From HGM04593 sp045657945 (GTDB lineage Bacteria; Bacteroidota; Bacteroidia; Bacteroidales; Bacteroidaceae), in assembly GCA_045657945.1 (NCBI GenBank), contig JAZOUB010000008.1:43340-107339 (forward strand): DNA of 64,000 nucleotides. Direction: 5' to 3'. The notes under the pieces are model-generated. The model saw only the letters and a program-made list of their open reading frames with translations. It had not been told where the DNA came from and searched no databases. The position numbers and the translations under genes are program-made. This document shows, one piece after another, positions 1 to 10,000 of the stretch (positions are counted from its first letter, which is position 1; every line of letters begins with the position of its first letter).

Positions 1-545
1 CGGGAGAGACGCTGGAAGTTTCAAGACAATTCCTGTTGTCACAGGCTGTTGCATTGAGCATTCACGATGCAATGAAATGTTACGGCGTTGACACACGCCT
101 CAAATGGCCTAACGACATATACGCAGGCAACCGCAAACTGGCAGGCATTCTGTTGGAGCTCGATTACTCGGGTGCGTTTGTAGAGCAAGCAATTATTGGA
201 ATAGGACTGAATGTAAACCAGGAGAACTTCCCACCAATGGATAGAAAACCTGTATCAATGAAAATGCTACGGGAGCATGACTTTATCCTTGACGATGTGC
301 TTGCAACAATACTTGACCTGTTTGAGCACTATTACACAGAACTTAGATTCGGAAACCGCGATGCCATTGCAGCAGAATACAAAGCACAACTTTTTGGGAT
401 AGATATGAAGAACAGCTTCATTGACAAGAACGGACATTTTGATGCCGTTATACAGGATGTTGAAAGCGACGGGCATCTTATACTGCGGCGCAACGACGGC
501 AGCACCGGGCGATATGCTTTCAAAGAAGTCGAGATGAAAATTTAA
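1..545 (+). CDS. birA: Biotin--[acetyl-CoA-carboxylase] ligase, 3' part
   Basis: The gene runs in from before the window; the frame is open from base 3, so the TTG at 36 is not the real start. The enzyme activates biotin with ATP and attaches it to the biotin carrier protein of acyl-CoA carboxylases in the cytoplasm. The visible part has the BirA core motifs KWPNDIY, KLAGILLE and IGIGLNVNQ, followed by a small C-terminal beta domain. No N-terminal helix-turn-helix can be assessed. The stop overlaps the 3' end of the convergent small membrane gene by a few bases. Family assignment is secure. Confidence 0.93.
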   Translation, partial: GETLEVSRQFLLSQAVALSIHDAMKCYGVDTRLKWPNDIYAGNRKLAGILLELDYSGAFVEQAIIGIGLNVNQENFPPMDRKPVSMKMLREHDFILDDVLATILDLFEHYYTELRFGNRDAIAAEYKAQLFGIDMKNSFIDKNGHFDAVIQDVESDGHLILRRNDGSTGRYAFKEVEMKI

Positions 546-763
546 TCCTTGCAGTCACTCTGTTTTTCCCTTTGACGGCGCAATTTGCTACGACGGCGCA
601 ACAGGAACCACAGCAGAACAAGCATAACAACCGAAGCACCAACGGTGAGCCACTTCTCGGTGTTGCTCATTTCGTTATTCCGGGGAAAGAAATATATATA
701 CACCGCAGCTGTATAAATTGCAAGCACAGCCACTGCAAAATTAGGGTTCTTTAAAAATCTCAT
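542..763 (-). CDS. Small two-helix membrane protein, unknown function
   Basis: About 73 residues starting MRFLKNPNF, with two hydrophobic segments (near residues 7-24 and 40-54) and a very basic tail (LLRRRSKLRRQRE), so probably an inner-membrane hairpin with a cytosolic positive end. Longer starts exist at 784 (ATG) and 790 (TTG), but a good -7 box (TATTTTTG on the minus strand, 788-795) lies right on them, so transcription should begin near 780 and the ATG at 763 fits best. The gene is convergent with birA and overlaps its stop. I do not recognise a named family. Confidence 0.6.
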   Translation of the reverse strand: MRFLKNPNFAVAVLAIYTAAVYIYFFPRNNEMSNTEKWLTVGASVVMLVLLWFLLRRRSKLRRQREKQSDCKD

Positions 764-902
764 CTCTGTATCGTAACTTTTCATTTGCAAAAATAGTAAA
801 AAAAAGGATTGCAGTAAATATTATTAACCTTTTGCAGTAAAATATAGCATATCTTAATAAATTGTCTTACTTTTACAAAAACAACAAAATCAACCAAACA
901 AT

Positions 903-1613
903 ATGGCAAAGTTCAAACGCATACTTTTGAAGCTCAGCGGCGAGAGCCTCATGGGCGAGCAGGGTTATGGTATAGATGTAAAACGTCTCAACGAATATGC
1001 AGCACAGATAAAAGAGGTTGCCGAGATGGGCGTACAGATAGGTATTGTAATTGGTGGTGGCAACATCTTCCGCGGCCTCACAGGTGCCGGCAAGGGTTTC
1101 GACCGCGTAAAGGGCGACCAGATGGGTATGATGGCAACCGTCATCAACAGCCTTGCACTCAGTTCTGCACTCGGCGCAGCAGGTGTACCGAATAAGGTAC
1201 TTACAGCAATACGCATGGAGCCTGTCGGCGAGTTCTACACCAAATGGAAGGCTATTGAAGCAATGGAGCAGGGAATGGTCGTAATTATGGCTGCAGGAAC
1301 AGGAAGTCCCTACTTCACTACCGACACAGGTTCGTCACTCCGAGGCATTGAAATAGAGGCCGATGTTATGCTCAAGGGTACACGTGTTGACGGCATCTAC
1401 ACAGCCGACCCCGAAAAAGACCCAACTGCAACAAAGTTCCAGGACATCACATACGACGAGGTTATCTCACGCGGTCTTAAGGTTATGGACATCACAGCAA
1501 CAGCGATGTGCCGCGAGAACAACCTCCCAATCTATGTGTTCAACATGGACATCGTGGGCAACCTGAAGAAGGTTATGGCCGGCGAGGAGATTGGTACGTT
1601 CGTACATCCATAA
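903..1613 (+). CDS. pyrH: UMP kinase
   Basis: This 236-residue protein has the usual length of bacterial UMP kinase, an amino-acid-kinase fold enzyme that phosphorylates UMP to UDP in pyrimidine nucleotide synthesis. Visible motifs are the N-terminal LKLSGESLMG, the glycine loop IGGGNIFRG, the DQMGMMAT segment and the C-terminal nucleotide region DGIYTADPEKDP. The upstream region is AT-rich with a weak -7-like TACTTTTA at 868-875. It is followed directly by a perfect terminator hairpin, so it seems to be a single-gene unit. Confidence 0.96.
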   Translation: MAKFKRILLKLSGESLMGEQGYGIDVKRLNEYAAQIKEVAEMGVQIGIVIGGGNIFRGLTGAGKGFDRVKGDQMGMMATVINSLALSSALGAAGVPNKVLTAIRMEPVGEFYTKWKAIEAMEQGMVVIMAAGTGSPYFTTDTGSSLRGIEIEADVMLKGTRVDGIYTADPEKDPTATKFQDITYDEVISRGLKVMDITATAMCRENNLPIYVFNMDIVGNLKKVMAGEEIGTFVHP

Positions 1614-1625
1614 GAAGTACAACAC

Positions 1626-1669
1626 AAAAATCAAGCGGGTGGCAATGCACTGCCACCCGCTTGATTTTT
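1626..1669. terminator. Perfect 19-bp inverted repeat, bidirectional terminator
   Basis: Arms 1626-1644 and 1651-1669 are exact reverse complements with a 6-base loop, beginning with A5 and ending with T5. The hairpin lies between convergent pyrH and the outer-membrane gene that ends at 1720, and can terminate both. Confidence 0.9.
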
Positions 1670-1719
1670 GATATGAATTCTACAGGAAAGGCCACAGTTA
1701 CCTGCATCGCTTTTTCATG

Positions 1720-3105
1720 TTATTTCCTTTTTTGGCCGAACGGAATATTTATACCGAATGCAACATTTGCATTCAAGTTGTCAAGCGGAATAAACTGCTT
1801 GTTTACTTTTCCAATGAAACAATCGCTAGCGACAAAGATGTTAAAACCGGTACAGTGAATATTAGCCATAGCACCGAATCCCATACCCATAGTTGATGTC
1901 GTTCCACTGACAGCCAAGTTGAACCAGTTGACAGGCGACAGGTTCACCATCAAGGAGAACTGATGATAGGGATATATCTCATCAAAACGGTTGCTGTAGA
2001 GTATCGCTGCACTAAGCCTGTCATAGAAAGGCATCTTGTACTCAAGACCAATGTGCAATGTCGAAGAGAGATTCTCGCTGACATCGGCAACACCCTGGTC
2101 GTTAAGCACGAACATTTCCTGCAAATCCTGCCCGATAGCCTCCATCTGTTCTTCTATACTCTCACCCTGCCCTGCACTTGTTCCAATATTCTCAAATCCA
2201 TTGAAACTGTATGGTTCGGGATCAAAACCTGCCATTGAGACATTTTCCCACTTCATGTAACCAAGATCTGTTATTGACGCCGATACAACAAGACCTTTGG
2301 CAAGAACGTTGCTCAAATCGTATGTAAAACCAAGATCAAGCCCCATACCCAAGCCATTGAAACCTGGAGTGATGTTCTCTCCAAAACCTTCAAGCATTCC
2401 TTCCTCATCATAGGTAAAAGCACCGCCGTATGTAGCAGATAGCGAACCCTTCGCGTCAATCATCCAACGTTCACCGGTCAATTCCACATCCATCTTCTCC
2501 ATCATAAAATTTGCATAGGCAGCTCCAAGCAGCACCTTGAAACGCGCACCAATAGTCAAGTCATTACCGATCTCGTGTGAATGCCCAATTGCAACATCAA
2601 TATAATTGCGGGTAGCAAGATTCATGTTACTCAAACTATATGTACCGCCACCAAGCGTCTTCATAAACCTGAACATATCATACGGAACATTCAATGCAGA
2701 GTGAGAATGCAGACCAATATCCAATGTATTGTAACCACCGAATGCGAAGAAACCTGTTGACAAAAGAGTCATGTCATAATCAAGAGCTATTGTATTGTTC
2801 TTGTTGACGTTATCGAGGAAATCCTCGGCATTGATTGATGGATGCATGAACGTCACCAGACCTGTCCCATCCGGAGTGTCATATACCAAATCGGCAAGAC
2901 CAAGATTACCGGTAGTCCTGACATTTATCTCTCCTAAAAGTGGGAACGAAAAATAATTCTGATCGTTCATCAACGCCGGATTCAACCTGTAACGATAGGC
3001 ATAACCATTGAGAAAATATCCGGTTCTCAAAGCCTGCGCTCCGGCAACAACTGTTGTTGCAAGAAAAAGGAGAGTAACAGCAAACCTCTTTATTGTGTTT
3101 TTCAT
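1720..3105 (-). CDS. DUF5723-like outer-membrane beta-barrel protein
   Basis: This 461-residue protein has a signal peptide (MKNTIKRFAVTLLFLATT...GAQA) followed by alternating amphipathic strands rich in Gly and aromatic residues, ending close to a final strand. The opening LRTGYFLNGYAYRYRLNPAL resembles Bacteroidetes proteins grouped as DUF5723 (family name from memory). It probably forms a barrel in the outer membrane. The gene follows a lipoprotein gene on the same strand with a 20-base gap, suggesting a two-gene envelope operon. Substrate or partner is unknown. Confidence 0.65.
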   Translation of the reverse strand: MKNTIKRFAVTLLFLATTVVAGAQALRTGYFLNGYAYRYRLNPALMNDQNYFSFPLLGEINVRTTGNLGLADLVYDTPDGTGLVTFMHPSINAEDFLDNVNKNNTIALDYDMTLLSTGFFAFGGYNTLDIGLHSHSALNVPYDMFRFMKTLGGGTYSLSNMNLATRNYIDVAIGHSHEIGNDLTIGARFKVLLGAAYANFMMEKMDVELTGERWMIDAKGSLSATYGGAFTYDEEGMLEGFGENITPGFNGLGMGLDLGFTYDLSNVLAKGLVVSASITDLGYMKWENVSMAGFDPEPYSFNGFENIGTSAGQGESIEEQMEAIGQDLQEMFVLNDQGVADVSENLSSTLHIGLEYKMPFYDRLSAAILYSNRFDEIYPYHQFSLMVNLSPVNWFNLAVSGTTSTMGMGFGAMANIHCTGFNIFVASDCFIGKVNKQFIPLDNLNANVAFGINIPFGQKRK

Positions 3106-3125
3106 AATCTACTTCTTTAAGTTCT

Positions 3126-4970
3126 TTACTTATCAAAATCAATGGAAACAGGCTCGTCAATATTGAATATAATGTTCTTCAATTGAACATATTCGTTAGC
3201 ATTGAACACGCCCGAACCGGCACCGATGATATTGACATCCACTCTGTCAAGTCTTTCAAGCTCGGCAGCCGACAATTTCACAACAATATGTGAAACTACC
3301 GGTTCTGTTACCACACCATCTACAACGCCGTTACCCTTTTCAATGCTTCCCTCAAAATCCAGCGTCAGTGTTTCAAGAATATTTCCATCCATGTCATAAG
3401 CCTTTATATCAGGAGTAAGACTGAAGGGAAGCGTATTCAAGAAATCAAACGACAATGTCACAGCTTTCACTTCACCAAGATAATCGGAGAATAGATTGCC
3501 TGAACCGTCGCTCTCATCCTTCAGCCCATCAATAGTCTCGGTATATACCACATGCAAGGTATCGAAAAGCATTGGAAGAGAGACCGCATAGTCACCGGCA
3601 ATTTCATAATCGCGCCCCAATGCAAGTTTTGAGAACTTATCTTCTACAGTCGCAGTCAACGCAACTTCAATCTTCTCAGGGATTCTCTTCACAATATTGT
3701 TCAATTCAGGAACAGAGACTGTCGTATAGCCCTCGACTACAGAACCATGTCTGTTTATAAAGAAACGATTTACCGTGTTGCCCGTGAAGTTCAAACCTAC
3801 ATTCAGAGCCGAACCCTCCATAACCTGGTCATTCTCATCAAGAGCCACAAACTCTGCATTTGCATAAATAGTAGCGTCAACTGGATTGCTCAATGTCAGG
3901 AATATACGGGGATCAGAGAAATCGAAATAGGCATTCTTAAGGAAATCAAGTTCTGACCCAAGATTCAGGTTCACACTCTCCTTTATCAGTTCAAGTTCAG
4001 GATCAAATACAGCCTCAATCTCATCCACCACAAAACGTCCCATCTTAATATCGCACTGAATATCGACAGAATGTATATGTGTCAAATTCTCGAACCCAAG
4101 CATAATTGTATCCGACACGATGTGGCCCGATGCAGATAGTTCGTCATGTACATCCACGATACCGTCATTAACAGCAAGATAGCCATCTGGCAAATGAGAG
4201 AAATCCACAGCCTCGATAAACAGTTCCTTCTTATAGCACAAAGCCTGTTTTGCAGTATCATATTCCGCAACACCATCTATCACAAGTTTGCCGGCATTGA
4301 CATTTGAATTCTTGGTGAAAACAAGATATTCGGGCAACTGGATTACCATTCCATCTGCCTCATCCGATTTGAAATATATTTTCCGGGTGAGTTCAAGAAG
4401 ATCGTCCGACTGGTGACCCTCACTGAAAATTTTCAGTTCAAGTTCAAGTTTCACGCTGTCGGCCAACGTCATACGACGCAGTTTCTTTATTTCGGACGGA
4501 ACCTCGGGGCTCACATCAAAAGTTGTAGTATATTCAACATCCTCATGTGCAACATAAGGATATTTGTTTTTCTTCATCTCATCAATGACCCATGAAGGCA
4601 AGTTCTCAAAGGCAGACAAATCCTGCAGCTCGATGTCGAAGTGCTGACTTTCCGATGCAGATGCCACATAAAAGTCAAGAGTCCCCACACTGAACTTGGC
4701 AGGTGAGAATGAACCACTCTTTACAATAGAATAGTCACCGGTAACAGGATCAATTTCCAATACATCAACATCCGCGGTGTCAATAAGTTCCGACAGCATA
4801 ATCTTTCCTGTAGAACCTATGGGAAATGCAAGATCCTTACCCATCGAAATTGTCAAATCCAAATCCTTTGACAAATCACACCTGTCATCGACGCCACATG
4901 CGACAACAAGCAGAAGAGAAGCGACGCCGGCTACAATGCCACGCCACATACGGAAAAAATGTTTTAGCAT
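3126..4970 (-). CDS. Large putative lipoprotein, unknown function
   Basis: This 614-residue protein begins with a basic, hydrophobic leader ending in a lipobox (LLVVAC, Cys at about 25), so it should be lipidated. The body is acidic and beta-rich, with repeated structural-domain-like stretches and no enzyme motif that I can see. It lies directly upstream of the barrel-like protein gene (20-base gap), and the two may be a surface pair made together. I do not recognise a specific family. Confidence 0.6.
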   Translation of the reverse strand: MLKHFFRMWRGIVAGVASLLLVVACGVDDRCDLSKDLDLTISMGKDLAFPIGSTGKIMLSELIDTADVDVLEIDPVTGDYSIVKSGSFSPAKFSVGTLDFYVASASESQHFDIELQDLSAFENLPSWVIDEMKKNKYPYVAHEDVEYTTTFDVSPEVPSEIKKLRRMTLADSVKLELELKIFSEGHQSDDLLELTRKIYFKSDEADGMVIQLPEYLVFTKNSNVNAGKLVIDGVAEYDTAKQALCYKKELFIEAVDFSHLPDGYLAVNDGIVDVHDELSASGHIVSDTIMLGFENLTHIHSVDIQCDIKMGRFVVDEIEAVFDPELELIKESVNLNLGSELDFLKNAYFDFSDPRIFLTLSNPVDATIYANAEFVALDENDQVMEGSALNVGLNFTGNTVNRFFINRHGSVVEGYTTVSVPELNNIVKRIPEKIEVALTATVEDKFSKLALGRDYEIAGDYAVSLPMLFDTLHVVYTETIDGLKDESDGSGNLFSDYLGEVKAVTLSFDFLNTLPFSLTPDIKAYDMDGNILETLTLDFEGSIEKGNGVVDGVVTEPVVSHIVVKLSAAELERLDRVDVNIIGAGSGVFNANEYVQLKNIIFNIDEPVSIDFDK

Positions 4971-4998
4971 AGAATAGTTTTTTGTGTATTGTGTTTAT

Positions 4999-5253
4999 CT
5001 ACTTTATCTCCTCAAAATCAACATATTCCCCTTCGTCCTTGGCAAAAATTTTCTTTTTCCCCTTTTTATCGCTTTTGGGTTCTGCTGTATGCGCATCATC
5101 CGAGCTGTGCGTTGAGTAATAGAAACCGCGTCCTGTACTATGCCACTTTCTCTTTGAACGGAGACCAAAGAGAGAAAGTACCCAGGATACAACGGAGAGA
5201 ATCAACGTAGGTATAAGGATGAATATGAACAGTAATATTATGAGTATGTACAT
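4999..5253 (-). CDS. DUF4834-like small membrane protein
   Basis: An 84-residue protein with a strongly hydrophobic first 30 residues (one membrane helix), then a basic stretch and an acidic C-terminus ending DEGEYVDFEEIK. This arrangement matches the small Bacteroidetes family DUF4834 (from memory). It sits downstream of pssA on the same strand after a 99-base gap that holds a weak hairpin (6-bp arms at 5292-5297 and 5312-5317). Function unknown. Confidence 0.6.
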   Translation of the reverse strand: MYILIILLFIFILIPTLILSVVSWVLSLFGLRSKRKWHSTGRGFYYSTHSSDDAHTAEPKSDKKGKKKIFAKDEGEYVDFEEIK

Positions 5254-5352
5254 ATAACCAGTATTAAAAGGGTGTTATTGTTACCACAACAGCCTCTACA
5301 TTAACAAACGCAGAGGCCATTATATTGGTTTACAGTAAAACACCTGACAAAA

Positions 5353-6048
5353 TTACACCTTTCTTTTCGACGAAATCACCGAAAAGACAAGATACCAAGA
5401 TATTATAGCAACCGGTGCAAGATAACCAAGAACGAACATTGGCAATGATCCCAGCAGAAATATGTACCTTGTCCTGTTGCTCTTCCAACTCAGGTTCTTG
5501 AATTTCATTGAGAACATAGGAATCTCTGAAACCAGGAAGTACGAGAACAGTAATATGAGTGCGACAAGCAATATCCATGCATTGTCCATCTCAAGCAACC
5601 ATTTTTCGCCACCGACAATAAGGGATGACCAGAAGAGAGCATTTGCCGGTGTAGGTAACCCGATGAACGATGTTGTCTGACGTGTATCAATATTGAACTT
5701 TGCAAGGCGACAAGCCGAGAACACCGCAATCAGGAAAGCAAGATAAGGCAATACATCGGCAAGGAACGAAGATGGATATTCCAACCCTCTCATGAACGAG
5801 AATATAACCGTTGCCGGTGCTAATCCGAAAGTAATGTCATCGGCCAAAGAGTCCATCTGCACTCCAAGAGGAGAAGAAACACCCAACAGACGGGCAACCA
5901 TACCGTCGAAAAAATCGAACACTGCACCAAGAACTATAAAGAGCATTGCGCTTTCGAATTTTCCCGAGAAAGCCATTACACAGGCTATACAGCCCGAGAA
6001 AAGATTACAGCAGGTAATCGTGTTTGGAATATGTTTCTTGAAAGACAT
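5353..6048 (-). CDS. pssA: CDP-diacylglycerol--serine O-phosphatidyltransferase
   Basis: This 231-residue integral membrane enzyme makes phosphatidylserine from CDP-diacylglycerol and serine. It has the CDP-alcohol phosphotransferase signature DG-x2-AR-x8-G-x3-D-x3-D (DGMVARLLG...GVQMDSLADD) near residues 50-70 and several hydrophobic helices. It starts 8 bases after psd, so the two steps to phosphatidylethanolamine are cotranscribed. Length and motif are normal for the family. Confidence 0.93.
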   Translation of the reverse strand: MSFKKHIPNTITCCNLFSGCIACVMAFSGKFESAMLFIVLGAVFDFFDGMVARLLGVSSPLGVQMDSLADDITFGLAPATVIFSFMRGLEYPSSFLADVLPYLAFLIAVFSACRLAKFNIDTRQTTSFIGLPTPANALFWSSLIVGGEKWLLEMDNAWILLVALILLFSYFLVSEIPMFSMKFKNLSWKSNRTRYIFLLGSLPMFVLGYLAPVAIISWYLVFSVISSKRKV

Positions 6049-6056
6049 CTTTTACT

Positions 6057-6755
6057 TTATTTGAAGGTTGCTATTACAGTTTCGTTACCAACGGTCTTTT
6101 GGTTCAACTCCACTTTCAAATCAACATCAAGAGGCAAATAAAGATCGACACGTGAACCGAATTTGATGAATCCCATGTGCTGGTCAATGAAGCACTCCTC
6201 GCCTGCAGCGGCATATGTGACAATGCGACGCGCCATGGCACCTGCAATCTGGCGTACAAGAATCTCACGGCCATCCTCCATCTCAATAACAACCAAAGAA
6301 CGCTCATTCTCAGTACTAGCTTTGGGCAACCAAGCCTTGTGGAACTTACCTTTCTGATGCTCCACACGCTTTATCACACCATCAACCGGATACCAGTTCG
6401 CGTGGACATTCATTGGACTCATAAATATTGAAACCTGCAGTCTCTCGTCCTTGAAGTGATCCGGTTCAAACACCTTCTCAATCACAACCACCTTTCCATC
6501 GGCAGGAGCAACCACAACATTATCCACATCGCCGGGGAATATACGTTTGGGACTGCGGAAGAAGTTCACCATCAGCAAATAAGTCACAGCAAGCACAGAA
6601 CACACCACTGTGTTAAGCACGTACAACTTAGGCAGATAGAACCACAACAAAAAGCTCACAAGCGCCAATATCATGAAACTAACCAAAAGAATTTCAGTAC
6701 CTTCCCTGTGAATTCTGTAGTCCTTTAATTTCCTTATTCTTTTAAACTTTTTCAT
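6057..6755 (-). CDS. psd: Phosphatidylserine decarboxylase proenzyme (short form)
   Basis: This 232-residue protein has two N-terminal membrane segments and the decarboxylase core. The motif GFIKFGSRVD near residue 200 contains the Gly-Ser pair where the proenzyme self-cleaves to create the pyruvoyl group. It converts phosphatidylserine to phosphatidylethanolamine at the membrane. The short length is typical of the Bacteroidetes and archaeal-like form. It is the first gene of the psd-pssA unit, behind a clear promoter at 6821-6850. Confidence 0.93.
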   Translation of the reverse strand: MKKFKRIRKLKDYRIHREGTEILLVSFMILALVSFLLWFYLPKLYVLNTVVCSVLAVTYLLMVNFFRSPKRIFPGDVDNVVVAPADGKVVVIEKVFEPDHFKDERLQVSIFMSPMNVHANWYPVDGVIKRVEHQKGKFHKAWLPKASTENERSLVVIEMEDGREILVRQIAGAMARRIVTYAAAGEECFIDQHMGFIKFGSRVDLYLPLDVDLKVELNQKTVGNETVIATFK

Positions 6756-6820
6756 ATTTTGGTATCCGATAGCGACTGATGCACTTCATAGCAAGTACAG
6801 TACACATTCGCAGTTTACTG

Positions 6821-6850
6821 CAAATATAGTAACAAAAAATTAAAAACAAA
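6821..6850 (-). promoter_or_regulatory. Bacteroidetes-type promoter for psd-pssA
   Basis: On the minus strand the -7 element TATATTTG (6821-6828) is preceded by TTTG (6847-6850) with an 18-base spacer, close to the TTTG-N19-TAnnTTTG consensus. The rest of the 287-base gap up to dnaE is AT-rich; it also has an inverted repeat at 6923-6933/6949-6958 but no gene. Confidence 0.7.
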
Positions 6851-7042
6851 TCAAAATATGTGTAAAATTGTGAAATATAATTTGACATCATGGCTACAGC
6901 AAGGCAACCAAAGGGTATTTCATTTTTTCACAGCGAAAGATTCTGCAGCTGTAAAAAAGCCGTAGGTTGAAAACTTTTTGGTGAAAAAGCAATCATATAT
7001 AAACAAAAGGTATTACCTTTATCAACGATAAACAAGAAACAG

Positions 7043-10000
7043 ATGCAAGACTTCGTACACCTACATGTTCACTCCCAATACTCCATTCTCGATGGTCAGG
7101 CTGCCATAAAGAAACTCGTTGACAAGGCCATTGCCGACGGGATGAAAGGCATAGCCATCACCGACCACGGCAACATGATGGGTATCAAAGAGTTCTACAA
7201 TTATGTAAGTAAAGTAAACAAAGGCAAGGAGGGCGACGAGCGCTTCAAGCCAATCATTGGTTGCGAAGTATATGTTGCCGAGCGTAGGCTCTTCAACAAG
7301 GAGTTGAAGGAGGACATGCGCGGACACCACCTCATTCTCCTTGCAAAGAACCAGCAGGGCTACCACAACCTTGTAAAAATAGTATCAAAGGCATGGAGCG
7401 AGGGCTACTACTACAATCCCCGAACAGACAAGGCCGAAATTGAGAAATACCATGAAGGAATCATCTGCTGCTCGGCCTGCCTTGGTGGCGAGATTCCCCA
7501 ATTGATAAAGAATGGCAACCTTGCGAAAGCCGAGGAGAGTGTCATGTGGTTCAAGAACCTTTTTGGAGACGATTTCTACCTTGAATTGCAGCTTCACAAG
7601 GCAACTGTCGAGCGCGCCAACCACGAGGTTTATCCACTGCAGGTAGAGGTAAACAAGCACATTATCGAGTTGAGCAAGAAATGTGGCGTGAAGCTCATCT
7701 GCTCCAACGACGTACACTTTGTCGATGAGGAGAATGCCGAGGCGCACGACCGCCTCATTTGTCTTAGCACAGGACGCGACCTTGACGACCCCACCCGTAT
7801 GCTCTACTCAAAGCAGGAGTGGATGAAGACAAAGGCAGAGATGGCCGAGATGTTCGGCGACATCCCCGAGGCAATGTCAAACACCGTTGAGATTTGCGAC
7901 AAAGTGGAGTTCTACACCATAGACAGCGCGCCCATCATGCCAAACTTCGCAATTCCCGAGGAGTTTGGCACCGAGGACCAGTACCGCCAGACCATCACAC
8001 ACCAGCAACTCTTTGACGAGTTCACACAGGACGAGAAAGGTAATGTAGTGCTCTCGCAGGAGGAGGCTGAGAAGAAAATCAAAAAGCTTGGCGGATATGA
8101 CAAACTATACCGCATCAAGCTCGAGGGCGACTACCTTCGCAAGCTAGCCTATGACGGAGCAAAAAAGTGCTACCCCGAGCCATTCACACAGGAACTCACC
8201 GACCGCATTGACTTTGAGCTGCACATCATGAAGACCATGGGTTTCCCCGGTTACTTCCTCATCGTGCAGGACTTCATACGCGCAGCGCGCGAGGAACTTG
8301 GTGTTTCCGTTGGCCCCGGCCGCGGATCAGCTGCCGGAAGCGTCGTTGCGTACACCCTTGGAATCACCCGTGTCGATCCAATCAAATACGACCTTCTGTT
8401 CGAGCGTTTCCTTAACCCCGACCGTATCTCGCTCCCCGATATTGATGTCGATTTCGACGATGACGGACGTGGACGAGTCCTCAACTGGGTAACGGAGAAA
8501 TATGGACAGGAGAAGGTGGCACACATCATCACATACGGCACAATGGCAACCAAGCTTGCCATCAAGGACGTCGCGCGCGTACAGAAGTTGCCGCTTGACG
8601 TATCAAACAAATTGTGCAAGGCCATTCCAGACCGTCTGCCCGACGGACTGAAGATGAACCTGCCCAACGCCATACAGTCTGTGCCCGAACTGCGTGAGGC
8701 AGAAGCCTCGCCCGACCCTATCCTTCGCGACACAATCAAATATGCCAAGATGCTCGAGGGCAATGTGCGCAACACCGGTGTACACGCCTGCGGAACCATC
8801 ATCTGCCGCGACGACATCACAGACCATGTCCCCATCAGTATTGCCGAGGACAAGGAGACCGGCGAGAAGATGCTCGTGACACAGTACGAGGGCAGCGTCA
8901 TCGAGGAGACAGGCCTCATCAAGATGGACTTCCTGGGCCTCAAGACCCTCTCGGTCATAAAGGAAGCACTTGAAAACATACGCCAGAGCCTGAAGATAGA
9001 GGTTGACATCGACACCATCCCCATCGACGACCCCAAGACCTACGAGCTTTACAGTGCCGGCAACACCATCGGAACATTCCAGTTCGAGTCACCCGGTATG
9101 CAGAAGTACCTGCGCGAACTGCAGCCAAGTACCTTTGAGGACCTCATTGCCATGAACGCCCTCTACCGTCCGGGTCCAATGGACTACATCCCCGACTTCA
9201 TCAAGCGCAAGCACGACCCGTCACTTGTGCAGTACGATATTCCTTGCATGGAGAAATACCTCAAGGACACATACGGAATCACCGTCTATCAGGAGCAGGT
9301 GATGCTCCTCTCACGCCTGCTTGCCGACTTCACACGTGGCGAAAGCGACACCTTGCGTAAGGCCATGGGTAAGAAACTCAAGGCCAAGCTGGACGAGCTG
9401 AAGCCTAAGTTCATCAACGGCGGAAAGAACAACGGACACGACGAGAAGGTGCTTGAGAAGATCTGGGCCGACTGGGAGAAGTTCGCATCATACGCCTTCA
9501 ACAAGTCGCATGCTACATGCTACTCATGGGTGGCCTACCAGACCGCCTACCTCAAGGCCAACTACCCGTCGCAGTACATGGCAGGAGCCATGAGCCGTAA
9601 CCTTGACAAGATAACTGAAATCACCAAGCTCATGCAGGAGTGCAAGAGCATGGGCATCAATGTACTTGGCCCCGATGTCAACGAGTCGCGCCGCAAGTTC
9701 AGCGTCAACAAGAAAGGCGACATACGCTTTGGTCTGTGCGCCGTAAAAGGCGTTGGCGAAAGCGCCGTGCAGTGCATCATTGACGAGCGAGAGGCAAACG
9801 GACCGTTCAAGAGCATATTCGATTTCGTGGAGCGCGTGAACCTCACAGCCTGCAACCGCAAGAACCTTGAGTGCCTTGCATTCTCGGGAGCTTTTGACGA
9901 GTTGCCCGGCGACATCTCGCGCGAACAATATGCAGGCACAAACAGCAAGGGCGAACAGTTCCTTGAAGCACTAGTGCGATACGGCAACACATATCAGACC

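Noticed and set aside
6923..6958. Hairpin upstream of dnaE as a riboswitch or attenuator
   Set aside because: Only a short A/T-rich stem with one bulge; no conserved aptamer features seen.
8251..9036. 261-codon open frame on the minus strand inside dnaE
   Set aside because: Antisense shadow of dnaE: Ser/Arg-rich translation without motifs, while the plus frame is a complete polymerase.
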